From Amoebidium appalachense (lineage: Eukaryota; Ichthyosporea): DNA of 64,000 nt. The notes beneath the pieces are model-generated. The model saw only the letters and a list, made by a program, of their open reading frames with translations. It was not told where the DNA came from and searched no databases. Both the position numbers and the translations under genes were made by a program. The DNA lies in assembly GCA_963693365.1 (NCBI GenBank), contig CAVNZM010000005.1, forward strand, positions 7,564,001-7,628,000, given 5' to 3'. Positions 31,449-44,584 of the stretch are shown piece by piece. How positions within the stretch are numbered: the stretch's first letter is position 1; each line of letters opens with the position of its first letter.

Positions 31449-33216
31449 CTACACACGTCTCCGTGTAGTAGTTGTAGTTGTAGTTGTTGCTATCCTACGG
31501 GTGGTGGTGGTGGTGGCTCTCGTGGTGGGTGGGCGCACCAACGCTGACACTTTCATAGTGGTGGTTGCAGTGGTCTGTCGCATGGTTGTTCGTGTTGTTG
31601 TTGTCGCAGCAGGTCTCGCTTGAGTGGTTGTTGTTGTTGTTGTTGTTTTCGTTGTTGTTGTTGTTTTCGTTGTTGTTGTTGTTTTTTTCGTTGTTGTTGT
31701 TGTTGTTTTCGTTGTTGTCCTGGATCCGGAAGCAACGGCGGCTGGAGTCACCACCGGGCTTGGAGTCACAATCGGCTGCGTAGGTGTAGGGGTTGCAGGG
31801 ATAAGTGTTGGTGTATTGAAGGGGGTAGAAGGGAATAGCGTTGGCGTGGGAATGGGTGGATTTACAGGCGTAGGCGCAACGGGTGGGGTTGCGACGATTC
31901 CTCCCGCCGATGGTGAAATCGGTGGCCGGGGCCCGCCCATGACTGAATGGAGGTAGGTGCTCGTGACTGTTATTTGCACCGGGGGGAGAGTGAAGAGGAT
32001 CTCTGAAACGATCTGCGAGGTGATGTACTTCGTCTGTTGGATAACGGTGCGGAGGGAGGAAAGGGTGAGAGGTGGGTTGGTGTATGCTGTGGTCGTCGTT
32101 CCGGGGGTGGGGATGACTGTGTTTGTGGTGGGGGCGATGGGGGCGGGGGTGGTGGTGGTGACAGCGGCTTGGGAGAGACTCTGAAGGACTGCACGCTGGT
32201 CCAAGTACTGTTGCATGAGTTGGGCCCTGGAGGTGGCCTTTTCGCTGATGGAAAGGATTTGGGCCTCCGCGGTGTTGCACTGTGGAGGAGGAGACAGGGG
32301 GGGGGAGGGGGGGAGGGGGTGGGGGGAGGGGGGAAGGGGTTGAGGTGGTGGTGGGTTGAAGAAAATGACTGGGGAAGAGGAGGGGTGGGGGAGAGGGAGG
32401 GGGGACGGATGTTGGCGAGGTTACAGCAGAAGGAGGGGGGGGGGGGGGGGGGGGATGTTGGCTGGGTTGCTCGGCAGGATGGCAACGGGACGGGGGAGGA
32501 TGGGGGTGGGGGTCAGGCAGGGAATGTGCAAGGGGTTGGAACACAAACACGATTCGTGAAAGCATTTCTAATGGCAATTATGTATGAGCGCTCGAGAAGA
32601 TAATCAAAGAGAAATGGGGTGGGGGGGGGGGGGGGGGGGGGGGGGTAGGAAGGCCTTCCGGAGTACAGAGGTCACATTCAGACGAAAAACACGTACTTCG
32701 ATTTAGCAAGGCATGTGCACAAAGTATGCATTCTAAATAGAGCCCATCTTCAGTGGAGGCCCGATTTAGCAAGGCATGTGCACAAAGTATGCATTCTAAA
32801 TAGAGCCCATCTTCAGTGGAGGCCCAAGTGGGCCACACAACCCCAGTGTTCTTGGTTTATTCCGCTTACATAATTGCGGAGCAAGGGAATGTGGTGCAGT
32901 GTAAGCTTGTTTTGCATGTGTTTATTTATGGGACCCGGTTTCCCCCCCGACATTAACTCTCCCAGGGGGATAAATAGGTAGGTGTGCAGGTGTGTGTGTG
33001 TGTGTGTGTGGCTGGTGGGGGGGGGGGGGGGGGGGGGACGGGGGGAACCTGAGCGGTCAGGTTTGCTGAAGTAGCATTATATGCTGTTTTAAGGTCAGCC
33101 AGTTTCTTGCGTAGGACATCTCGTTGGGCAATGGCCGTTTCACGGATCTGTGTAAAAAATGTAAGTTGGAATGGATGGAAGGACAGGTGTGTGCGAGTGT
33201 GCGAGTGTGCGAGTGC

Positions 33217-33313
<97 letters not shown>

Positions 33314-34312
33314 TGTGTGTGTGTGTGTCTGGATGCGTTAGCACACTTGTGCGGTTGTGTGTGTGTGTGTGGCCCCCAGAGGAGATGGGAGGGGGGAGGG
33401 GAAGCGAAGAGAGACGGGAATGGATTATCATACGCTTGCGAACAAGCAGATCCCATGCAGTGGTGGTGTTAGTGTGGAGGTGGGTGCCAGCAGTATTACC
33501 TTTGAAGGGGAAGGGGAGGGGGGGGGAGTGGGGGGGGAGTGGGGGGGGGGGGGGGGGGGGAGTTAGTAGCATGCATCAAAGAGTACGAAGGACAGCACCA
33601 TACAGAAGTTGCAGAGGACACACAAAAAATATGCGTTAATAGAAGCAGAGCCAATCCTCAGGGGTGGCCCAAGTCATCCAGACGACAGTATTTTGGACCC
33701 ATACGATGGGGAGAAGGTGGATTGTTGTTGTGTGTGTGTGGGGGGGGGGGGGGGGGGGGGGGGGTTGTATGCGTTAGAGGGTCGGAAATATGGAGGAGAC
33801 AACAAAAAGCAACAACAAAAACGTCACGGGGGGGGGGGGGGGGGGGGGGGGTATTTCAATGTGGGATGTGATGCACCTTTTGAGTTCCATCCTCACTTAG
33901 TCTCGTGCCTGCGAGTAACGTTTGTATGTGTCTCTGCGATGATGTAAATGGATGTGCATGTGTCTGGGCCGGAGAGTGTGCCTATCCCAGAAGCATGTGA
34001 AATGGGCTGTGAATGGTGTGTGCGTGTGTCAGCTGTACATGTGCAACCCACGGGTTTCGGGATAGCGTGCTTTTGTGTTTGCGTACATGTGTGCATGTTG
34101 TGTGTGCATGTGTGTGTGTGTGTGTGCGTGTGTCTGCGCGCGCGCGCGCATGTGTGTGTGTATGCAGGTGCATGTGGGCGCATCCACCAATAAAACTTCG
34201 CTTTGTTTTATCTGTTTGGGCGCACTAACACAGCAATACAGCAAACCGTGAGATGTAGGAAGGCCGTGAGGAAGTAACCAAGAGGCATCTTATATATATA
34301 TATATATATATT

Positions 34313-34356
<44 letters not shown>

Positions 34357-34719
34357 AAAAAGACAAATATGCGGACAGGCAGGCAGTATGTGTGTGTGTT
34401 TGGTTGGGGGGGGAGGGGAGGGGGGGGGGGGGGGAAGAGGGTGTGTGCATACGGTAGTAGTCTTAATGCTCTCCTGCTCCTCTACCGTCATGTAGTTGTT
34501 CTGTATGGCTGTGGCATTGGCCAGCAGAGCCTGCTTGATCGCCTCACGTGCAGTCAGCTGCGCCGGCGTAAACTGCCTGAAAAATTACAGCGAAAATTGG
34601 GTTAGAACCGCACCCTCACAGAGAAAATTCTGGTTAGAACTCTGTCACCCCCTCTTCCACCCCCCCCCCCCCCCCCCCCGCCTTTTTTTTGTTGGCAGAA
34701 ATGCCTCTCCCCCTGCCTC

Positions 34720-34753
<34 letters not shown>

Positions 34754-34879
34754 CCCACCACCACCACCACCACCACCCACCCACCCACACAACCACCCCA
34801 CCCCTCGTCCCCAAATCCATCTCGGGAATGAGGCTGAGCCCTCCCCGGGGGATGTTCCCAATCACCCAAACTTTCAGGT

Positions 34880-34920
<41 letters not shown>

Positions 34921-35001
34921 AAAAACACAAACACACAAACAAACCACCACCACCTAAACGAGGCTCCTGTGTGTATATACATAAACATGTTACCCCCCCC
35001 C

Positions 35002-35032
<31 letters not shown>

Positions 35033-36298
35033 ACACGCACATACACACACATTTACTATGACATTCCTACTTTTCAATTAATTTATGAAAACTACACACA
35101 CACACACGCACATACACACACATTTGCTATGATATTCTTACTTTGTAATTAATTTATGAAAATTACACACACACACACGCACATACACACACATTTACTA
35201 TGACATTCCTATGTTTTAATTAATTTATGAAAACCACACACACACACACACATACACACACATCTACTATGACATTCCTACTTTTTAACTAATTTATGAA
35301 AACTACACACACACACACGCACATACACACACATTCACTATGATATTTCTACTTTTTAATTAATTTATGAAAACTACACACACACACACACGCACATACA
35401 CACACATTTACTATGATATCCCTTGTTTTTATATAAATTTATGAAAACTAACACACACACACACGCACATACACACATATTCACTATGATATTCCTACTT
35501 TTTAATTAATTTATGAAAACTACAAACACACACGCACATACACACACATTCACTATGATATTCCTACTTTTTAATTAATTTATGAAAACCACACACACGC
35601 ACACGCACATACACACACATTTACTATGACATTCCTACTTTTTTAACTAATTTATGAAAACCACACACACACACACATACACACACATTCACTATGATAT
35701 TCCTGCTTTTTAATTAATTTATGAAAACTACACACACACACGCACATACACACACATTTACTATGACATTCCTACTTTTTAATTAATTTATGAAAACTAC
35801 ACACACACAAACACGCACATACACACACATTTACTATGACATTCCTACTTTTCAATTAATTTATGAAAACTACACACACACACACACACACATACACACA
35901 CATTTACTATGATATTCGTACTTTCCAATTAATTTATGAAAACTACACACACACACACACACATACACACACATTTACTATGATATTCCTACTTTTTAAT
36001 TAATTCATGAAAACTACACACACACACACGCACATACACACACATTTACTATGATATTCTACTTTTTAATTAATTTATGAAAACTACACACACACACACA
36101 CACGTGCACGTACTTGACCCTCTCCTCTGCGTCCATGGCATCCATCTTGCCCAGCAGCTCTTGAAGCAGGTCATTGGTCAACTGTGCAAGCGCTGCCATC
36201 TTCTCATTGGACGCCTGCAGAGTGGGGTAAGAGAGGGGGGCAAAAACGGCATGAGAGTTGGCGTGAGAACAGGGAGGAGAGGGTTCTTTTTCGTTTGG

Positions 36299-36392
<94 letters not shown>

Positions 36393-36989
36393 CGCGCGCG
36401 TGCCTGCAAGGAGGGGGGGTGGTGGTGGGGAGGATCGAAAAGTGTTCCATAGTATAACACATCCGGACACATTAACAACCAAGAGGACGCAACACACAAA
36501 CAGCGGCTCACCCCGTGGGGATGGGTGAGGGGGGAGGGGGGAAGGGAGGAAAACAGATTTGAACAGCAGCGGTAGAGTTGGGAAAAGTCAGTGATACTAG
36601 AACTGGCTGGGTTCATAGGGGGTGGGCGGGGAGTAATGGAGATGAGGGGAAGAGGGGGGGGGGGGGGGAAGGGGGGGGGGGGGGGAAGAGGGGAGGGAGG
36701 GGGGAGGGGGGAGGGGGGAAGAGGGGAGGGAGGGGGGGGGGGGGGGGGGGAGATGGCTGCAGAAGGGAATGACCCGGAAGGTTAACGGAGCACATGAAGA
36801 TTCAAACTTTGGGTGCTATTATGGGGAAGTGCTCTTGGGGCGGGGGGAGGTTGGGGTAAGTGGGTGAGTGGGGGGGGGGGGGGGGGGGGGGGGTTGGAAT
36901 GGGGGTTGGAGGGGGGAGGGGGGAGATTAACGATTCAACGAGAGTGGATCGAATGGGGGGAGCGAAATCAGAGATATAACCATACTGCG

Positions 36990-37029
<40 letters not shown>

Positions 37030-37201
37030 ACCCCTCCCCCCTCCGCCCCCTTCTCCAGCCTCCCCTTTTCCCCCAAAAATCCCATGTGATCCCCCCCCCC
37101 CCCCCCCCCCCCCCCCACCCCCCCCACAAAAAAAAAAAAAAAAAAACGAAAAGAAAAAGAAAAGAAGCAAGATCTTGTGAAGGAAAACCCACTGAAGTGT
37201 G

Positions 37202-37238
<37 letters not shown>

Positions 37239-37771
37239 GGGTGGGTGGGTGGGTGGATGGGTGTGTGTAGATGTGGGTGTGTGTGCGCGCGCACCTGTGT
37301 GTGCAAAGGTGTGTTCAGGGGCACAGGGAGGGTTTGAAACTTTTTTCTCAGGTCATATTCAGCACTGCTGTTTTTTGGTAGGTACCGGCCCCAGGAGACA
37401 TATACCTACTTTCTAGACTGGGCCCGTCCAACAGACCGTCCAACAGACATGGCAGACTTCGCTGGGGCTAAATAGTGTATAAACAGGCTAGGGGGGTTGA
37501 GCTATATTTGTATATCAAAGAGTTCTAAGACGAAGGGGGGTCCGGGTACCGGACGGGTGGTGGGGGGGGGGGAGACGAGGAGGGGTGGAGGGGGCACTCG
37601 GGGGGCGAGGGGGAGGGGGGATTTACAGTTATGGCATTGTTTGCGTCTACCACTGTCTTGTTGATCTGTGTGCTGATGATGGTCGACTCGTTGACAAACC
37701 GAGCGTTGGCTGCATTCTGTTGGTCGATGGCCAACTTGCGGGTGGCAAGGTTGGCCTTGATCTGGTCTTGG

Positions 37772-37838
<67 letters not shown>

Positions 37839-37896
37839 GGGTGGGGTTGAGAGGGGTGGGGGGGTGGGGGCATGATGTGAGTGGGTCAGAGTATGT

Positions 37897-37944
<48 letters not shown>

Positions 37945-38239
37945 ATATGGGTGGGTGTGAGGGTCAGGGTATGTGTGTTCCTTACCGTTAAGGGGAAGGA
38001 AGGAAGGGGAAGGAAGGAAGGGAGGGAGGGGGAGGGGCGGGTAGGGGATTATTTGTGCGTGTTTGGGGGGGGAGAGGGGGGCGGGGGAGGGGGGAGGAGG
38101 GGGCGGGGAGAGAGAAGTGTAGTTGGTTTGTTGTGCGCAAAGCCCATGTAGGTCATTCCTTGTGCGTGCCGGTGGGTGTAGAGGGAGAGGAGGGGGGAAA
38201 GGGGAAGAGAGGTGGGGGAGGGGGGGAAGGGGGTGGAGG

Positions 38240-38281
<42 letters not shown>

Positions 38282-39021
38282 GGGGTGGGGTTGGGGGAGG
38301 GGGGATGTCAAGGCGCTGTTGCACAAAGGGAAAATGCAATAAAAAAATAGGGAGAAGGGGCTCATTCTGCATACAGCTCCACATATTAAAGGTAGTTGGG
38401 AGTGAAAAACAAAGGCAGGTCAGCTCTTTGCCAAAATCTTTTACGTAGCAATTGTGTGCCTCGTTGTAACGTGAGCGGGAAAGCGGGAGTGAACGGGTTG
38501 AATAAGAGTTCTCCCACTGCCCACTATAAAAGGTTTCTATCGGTTGCTTTTGTATGGCCACACGTGCCATGACTGCAAATTAACCTGGAGGTGGCAAAAT
38601 TGCGTGTGTTTACGCAATGTTCAAGTGTTCAAGTCTTAAGTGTGTGTGCTCGATCACAGGAGTTCTATAACGTTAATTAAGATTACTTCTTTTCTCTTCT
38701 CATGTGCTTCCTTGTGCTTGTACGTAACATCGTCACGGCTAATATGTGAGTGCAAGAAATCAACCATAGATTAAAAGGTGTGTGCCGACAAAACAAAGCG
38801 GAGAGTAAGGTTACCTGTGTCAGTTCCCTCGACCAGTCAGTCTCCCCAAACGCCGCCCGAACATTGGTCAATGTATTTGATATGGTTGTTAGTGCGGCGT
38901 TTCCTGTTTCGGCGGTGCTCTGCGTTCCTAATTTGGTTAGGAGCACAGCCTGTGCTTCGGCACAGGATATGGCATTTAACCCTACAAGGATGGCTGCACG
39001 AAAGTAGGTTGCTAAACCCAT
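31449..39021 (-). CDS. Secreted mucin-like Thr/Pro-rich protein, function unknown
   Basis: Not a family I recognise. Six phase-consistent exons: 39021-38815, 37773-37627, 36214-36114, 34576-34453, 33147-33049, 32279-31449, giving 502 residues. Residues 1 to about 25 form a signal peptide ([20 protein letters not shown], then AEAQA). Residues 26 to about 265 are Ala/Gln/Asn-rich, helical and coiled-coil-like ([36 protein letters not shown]), with at least five N-glycosylation sequons (NES, NKT, NAT twice, NLT). Residues about 266-413 are a Pro/Thr/Ser/Val linker. Residues about 414-502 are mostly Thr in runs of 3-8 broken by Lys/Arg, as in O-glycosylated mucin stalks. No transmembrane segment or GPI signal at the C-terminus is apparent. 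A cell-wall, extracellular-matrix or cell-surface component is an inference. The Thr tail comes from ACA/ACC triplet repeats. Confidence 0.72.
32660..32825 (-). repeat. Dispersed intronic repeat, 3' part with 63-bp tandem duplication (mucin intron 5)
   Basis: Diverged copy. A block of about 63 bp (plus-strand CGATTTAGCAAGGCATGTGC to CCCATCTTCAGTGGAGGCC) is present twice without change, at about 32699-32761 and 32762-32824. Poly-G on plus precedes it at 32620-32645. Sense to the mucin-like gene. Confidence 0.8.
33221..33311 (+). repeat. (GA)n microsatellite in mucin gene intron 4
   Basis: Pure GA for about 90 bp, then (GT)n; CT/CA-rich in the sense of the gene. It lies about 70 nt from the exon 5 acceptor. 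Confidence 0.95.
33560..33700 (-). repeat. Dispersed intronic repeat, diverged copy (mucin intron 4)
   Basis: Plus-strand reading TAGCATGCATCAAAGAGTAC to AATAGAAGCAGAGCCAATCC, then TCAGGGGTGGCCCAAGTCAT, corresponds to the 3' half and part of the 5' half. Poly-G on plus immediately precedes it. Sense to the mucin-like gene. Confidence 0.8.
35031..36102. repeat. Minisatellite, about 15 copies of a ~70-bp unit
   Basis: Head-to-tail units of about 66-75 bp. Each has an AT-rich core (ACTATGATATTCCTAC, then TTTTTAATTAATTTATGAAAAC) followed by a short (AC)n with CGCACATACACACACA. Fifteen TTATGAAAA-type cores can be counted, one reading TCATGAAAA. Copies differ by substitutions and CA-length changes. 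The array lies wholly in intron 3 of the mucin-like gene and ends about 10 nt from the donor of exon 3. Confidence 0.95.
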
Positions 39022-39305
39022 TATGACTGGTTTCTGATGTTTCTGTTGGCAATGTAATTGCGTTCTGATAGGTGGTAAATGCGTTCTGATAGGTGGACGG
39101 AAGCCGATGCTAACTAAGCCTTACGAACACCTTATGACTTTTAGGTGAGCATCTGTGGTGGTCTGGTTCAACAATGATTATGACTGGTTTCTGATGTTTC
39201 TGTTGGCTATGTAATTGCGTTCTGATAGGTGGACAGAAGCCGATGCTATCTAAGCCTAACGAACACCTTATAACTTTTAGGTGAGCATCTGTGGTGGTCT
39301 GGTTA
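39019..39305. repeat. Tandem duplication of the mucin-gene 5' flank
   Basis: A block beginning ATTATGACTGGTTTCTGATG (about 39020) recurs from about 39177, and both copies run through GCGTTCTGATAGGTGG and GAACACCTTA to GCATCTGTGGTGGTCTGGTT. Divergence is a few per cent, with a small extra GATAGGTGG repeat in copy 1. The inner copy abuts the start codon at 39021, so the duplicated material is the 5' UTR and proximal promoter. Confidence 0.85.
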
Positions 39306-39315
39306 CGATAACGCT

Positions 39316-40061
39316 ATGCAGGCATGGGTTGAACATGCGCTAGCTGAAAAACATGCTCATGGTTTTATATTTTTACCCAGAGGTAGTTATTCATGCTACC
39401 AGAATTTCCCTCCTTCTGCGTGTCGGGCTGAGTTTCAGTTCGCAAGTTGGAAGTACGCAACACAGGCAAGTACGGCCGGTTTTGGGTTTTGCATCGGATG
39501 TACACGAAAGGCTACATTCATGATCCATCTCCCTACACCCTCAAAGCCGGTTCATACTTTTTCTTTCGGACTATCAGTCACCGGGAGCCTCACATGCCGT
39601 GATCTCATGATGGTTGTTACTACTATAGTTAGAACCGAAAATGAATGCCCCAACCAATGATAAACCAAGGTGAATTCATTTATTACGTTGATATTTCTAT
39701 ACTTAAAAGCTACATAGATAATATAAATCCTGTGCCACTTAAACCATGCAAAGCAATACTGTTACATTATTGCAGTGTGGTATTTAGATATCCTGGAGAT
39801 ATGTGTCGTAACTTCATGATCAGCCATTTAGATTTGGATAACCCAAGCGGGTGTGGGCAGGTGTTGGGAATAACAGCCAAAAATAGAAACAAGTTTCTTC
39901 ATCAGCCACGTCACACCCGTGACTCTATAAGATTTTTTTTTGTTTTTGATTCTCTCATGAGGGTTTGGCTTTGCTCCAACTATCGATGGAGCCCCAAGCC
40001 CATGACATGTACGCAAGCAGAGCACGACCAACTTGAACCAAATAGGCAAATCTATTTTTAG
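39316..40061 (+). other. Two overlapping unidentified ORFs (114 and 138 codons)
   Basis: ORF 39316-39660 and ORF 39645-40061 overlap by 16 nt in different frames in a stretch free of microsatellites. Neither resembles a protein I know. The first is rich in Phe, Ser and Cys; the second contains a short hydrophobic segment (KAILLHYCSVVFRYPGDM). No splice signals or upstream promoter could be tied to them, and they lie just outside the duplicated 5' flank of the divergent mucin-like gene. They could be a degraded gene, an unspliced transcript or chance. Confidence 0.2.
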
Positions 40062-40225
40062 ATAATTTGTTGCCCCTGGCCAATAGCTGACTCAGCCTAA
40101 CCCCGTCGAATTCCTGCGCATTATAAATGGTGCAGATTCGAAAGCGCGTGCTCATGAATAAGGCCCGCTAAGCTCTCACGCGTACGTCTCATAACACACG
40201 AGTAGCGTTTTCTACAGCAATATAT

Positions 40226-40278
<53 letters not shown>

Positions 40279-40774
40279 AAGTTTGTTTGGCTATGTAAAG
40301 CACAAAACGTTTTCTATATTTGTCCGCGTATGTTTGAAATAGTACGGTAGGAATATTTAATACTGCGACCTCTTTGCCGCGCTCAAACGTGCGTTCTCCA
40401 CTGCTTCTGCGAAATTCTAAAACACCATGGCCAGGTCGCCGGGGTTCCTGAGGGAGCTGGCTGAGGGCGGTCTCCGTGTGGTCGACTCGAGCCCCGTCGG
40501 ACACGTGTGGTGCCGGGCTTGCGCCGAAGTTGCTCAGACTCTTTCCCCTCGGAACTTCTAGAAAGTACTGTGACAGCTGCAATATCCCCCCCCCCCCCCC
40601 CCCCCCCCCCCCCCACACACACACACCCACACACACCGTACACACGCACGCACGTACACACACATTCACACGCTCTAGTCACACACGCAGAGGGGGGGGG
40701 AGGGAGCACGGAGAGTGACGATCGGTATACACGTGAGAGAGAGGGGCCGGGGGCCGCGGAGACAGAGAGGAGGG

Positions 40775-41164
<390 letters not shown>

Positions 41165-42604
41165 GGAGCTTCGTCACTGTTGTCGCCCCAATCTAATGGG
41201 CCATCGGTGACACGTGGAGCCCTAGAGTGGGCTCGCCTTCCAGGAGGCTCCTGATATCGATACCACCGAGGGAGATCTAGAGGTCGGGGGAGAGAGAGAG
41301 AGCCTCGGGGAGAGAGGAAGCTCGAGAGAGGGAGAGCGCAAAGACGGATGTCTTTAATATAGATATTCATTAAGTATGTAGAGATATGCACGGCAATGGC
41401 CCGCTAGAAGTAAGGTCACGTGTTACATTAGACCCTCTCTCTTTCTCACTCACTCTCTCTCACTCTTTCTCGTGACCCCGAAGGCATCTCTCCAGAGTCT
41501 CAGTCCAAGAAATTCCAAAATAGTACATTGCGTCCTGATTGGCTCCACATCAACTGAAAAGTCTCTGATTGGCTGCATATTAGCTAACAGCATTCCAATG
41601 TGCTCGGATTGCAAATAGCAACGTTCGGCTAATTTTAGATCCCTGATCCCATATTTTGAACAGTCGTCCTGGTCGGGGTCCCGGAGATTCAGCGACGCCA
41701 TATGATGACCTAAAAGATTTATAGGTACACAATATATAGTTAGCTTCATTAATTCCTAACCTTTGCAATACCTTTATGCTCCATCGCCATACTATATATA
41801 GTTACTAGCAATTTCTTGGGCCCGCGGCGGCCGCATACGGGCCAGACACACACATGTACACACACAACGTCTCCACCAATCAAATCAGGCACCATCGTTA
41901 ACTGTATCAACGTGCTCCAGGCACGGAAAGGAGACAAGACAGGCAAAGAGACACTGACCTCGTGATAAGGTGGGCGAGCCTGTATTGTCGGACGTGCGCG
42001 AGATCTACGACACGTGGCAGCAAGAAAGGATCAAACCTGAACGAGAGAGCGCCAGCGAGAGACTGAGCTGGCATGATGCGTGCGGCAGGCTAGGGTCATG
42101 CCAGGGGGGTCTATCAGAGAGGGGGGTCTATAGGCCCGACTATCCAAGGGATATCTCGCTCATACATCCCCCAGGCGGCGGTGAGCTCGCCCCGAGCTCA
42201 TGCAAAAGAGACAAGGGTAAGCAAAAGCAAAAACAGTAGGCAGAGCTAGCTAGAGACAACGAAAAGAGAAGGCACGCAGAGAGGTGAGAAAGTTTATCGC
42301 CCAGCCAGCGGGTTGCTAAGAGACACCGATGGGGAGTGTTGCGCGTGGCTGTGGCAAAGTCCCAAAAGGCATCAGCCATTTCCACTATAGGACACTGCAC
42401 AGCAGGGGACGCCCTATAATGGCCCATCATATACATTACATGCCATTTTCAATATACATTTTTGCTGCGGCTATACACACACTAAGTCTAGATCTAAAGG
42501 GCACGTGCGACTGAGTGCATGCGTCAAGAGTGCGGGTGCATGTGGTGTGCGGTATGTACCAGTGTGTGTGCCTGTGTGCGTGTGTGTGGCAGTGTGCGTG
42601 TACA

Positions 42605-42836
<232 letters not shown>

Positions 42837-42902
42837 CAGGCTTACTCAGCGGCATCCGGTCACGAGGTATCAGTTTTGTGGCAGTTAACTTAGTCCAGGC
42901 GG

Positions 42903-44584
42903 TCACTGGTACTTATGTAGTAGCCAGATCGAGTGGCCGGTGTGTCTGTCTTTGTGGAGGTAGTAGTGGTCACCATTGGGGGCTCGGGCTCTACCTGGTG
43001 CAAGCCAGGTGAATTGGTATGGCGCATTTATGTGGCCGTCGGGTGCCTGCCAGGATGGTGGTGGCGGGGCGGGAGGCGGTGATGGTGATCTCTCGGTCCG
43101 GCGGTGTCGCTTTCGTGTACGGGGCGGGGTAGGTGGCGGCGTGCGGGTTGGGGATGAGGGCGGAGGCGGGGGTGGAGGCATAGGTGGAGGGGTGGCAGGG
43201 CGGAATTGTGTGTCTTCTGGTAGATCGGCCTCGTCAAGGGGTTGAGCATTAGCGGCGGCCTCTATGCGCACAGCTTCGGCCTGCGCTTGGTGCACATGTG
43301 GGGCGGCATCTGGGTCAGCTTGTCTGGGAATGGAAGGCTCGGCTGGCAAGGTATCGTCTAATGGACGGGAGGGGCGATCGATGTACGGTTTGAGGCGATC
43401 GTGATGTACCGGGTAGGCCGTTGCTTTACCTCGAGGAGTCATCAGTTGGTATGCATGGGTGGTACCGGGCCAGACGCGGCCGACACGGTATGGACCTTGC
43501 CAGTGGTGTGTGAGCTTCCCTGAGCGATATTGCTTTGTGGTTGGGGTGAACACCCATACGCGTGTGCCGGGCGTGTAGAGACGGGGTGGTTTTGTGCGTG
43601 TGCGGTCGGCATGCTCTTTTTGTTTCGCACGGCTTTCACGCAAGGTCTCTTGTGCTTGCGCCCGAGCGTATTGCAAGTTGGTTAGCATTTGCTCCAGGTA
43701 CTAGTTTGCCCGGTAGTAAGGCGTTCAGCGTCAGGATGGTGAAAGGGGAGATCCGTGGGTAGGCGGGGATCGAAGCCATAAAGGAGGAACGCGGGTGTGT
43801 TACCACGGCTGGCATTAAGTGATGTGCGCAGAGCAAAGAGGGAAGTGGGTAGGTATATATCCCAGTCAGCCTGATGTGAGGACACATAGATCTTCAGAAT
43901 ATCGATAATGTCCCTGTTTAGCTTTTCTACCAGGCCGTTAGATGCATGGTGATATGATGGCAGCACAATGCGGTCAATATTCAGAATACGGCAGACATCG
44001 GTCATAACCTCGCCTGTGAGAATCCTCTCGGCGTCGCAAAGTATGCGCTTCGGAAAACCATAGCGGCAGAACACGTTGTCAATGAGGCACCGGGCAATAA
44101 CATCGGCGGCTTTTGAGGGGAGTGCAAATGCTTCCGCGTAGCATGTCAAATTATCAATCACAACGAGAATGTATTTGTTACCGTTGAAGGAGGCTATGGC
44201 GGGGATGAGGATGGCGGGGATGAGGAGGTCTATGGATATTTCCTCAAAAGGTTGAGCGGGCAGTCGTGACTGAAAGGGGGCATGGGGGTTTACACGCGGG
44301 CGTCTGGCGCTGTGGCAGGTGTTGCAGGACGCGACACAGTGTTTGGCATCAGCGTACATACTTGGCCAATAGAAGCGTTCACACAACTTCTGGTAGGTTT
44401 TTGAAAAGCCTAAGTGACCACCAAAGACATCGTCGTGGCATGCCTGCAGGGCCTGCTTTTTGAAACCTTTTGGTATCACAATGCGGAATTGAATTTTGTT
44501 CTTATAGCCGGGGTGGGTGGGCCCGATGTTGATTTTGTAAAGTGTTTCATTCTCGTACACATATTGGTCGCGTTCAAGCACTAG
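42903..44584 (-). pseudogene. Retrotransposon integrase with Pro-rich C-terminal tail (frameshifted)
   Basis: Starts with an HHCC zinc domain (HDDVFGGHLGF, then CVASCNTCHSAR), followed by the DDE core: Asp in EEISIDLL, Asp in RILCDAE, Glu in ASNGLVEKLNRD. A frameshift near 43690 (stop after TGQTSTWSKC) separates this from the continuation QMLTNLQYARAQAQ, which carries an SH3-like segment (RVWVFTP, HHWQGPYRV) and a long Pro/Arg-rich tail. The tail ends in a Trp-containing stretch, NGDHYYLHKDRHTGHSIW, faintly like a WW domain. A 15-bp duplication gives ILIPA twice. Confidence 0.85.

Noticed and set aside
35031-36102. Regularly spaced repeats resembling a CRISPR array
   Set aside because: Units are head-to-tail with no unique spacers and consist of AT-rich core plus CA repeats; eukaryotic minisatellite.
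41450-42239. ORFs at 41450-41749 (minus) and 41970-42239 (plus) as genes
   Set aside because: No family resemblance, no splice or promoter context that fits, and length within chance for ordinary sequence.
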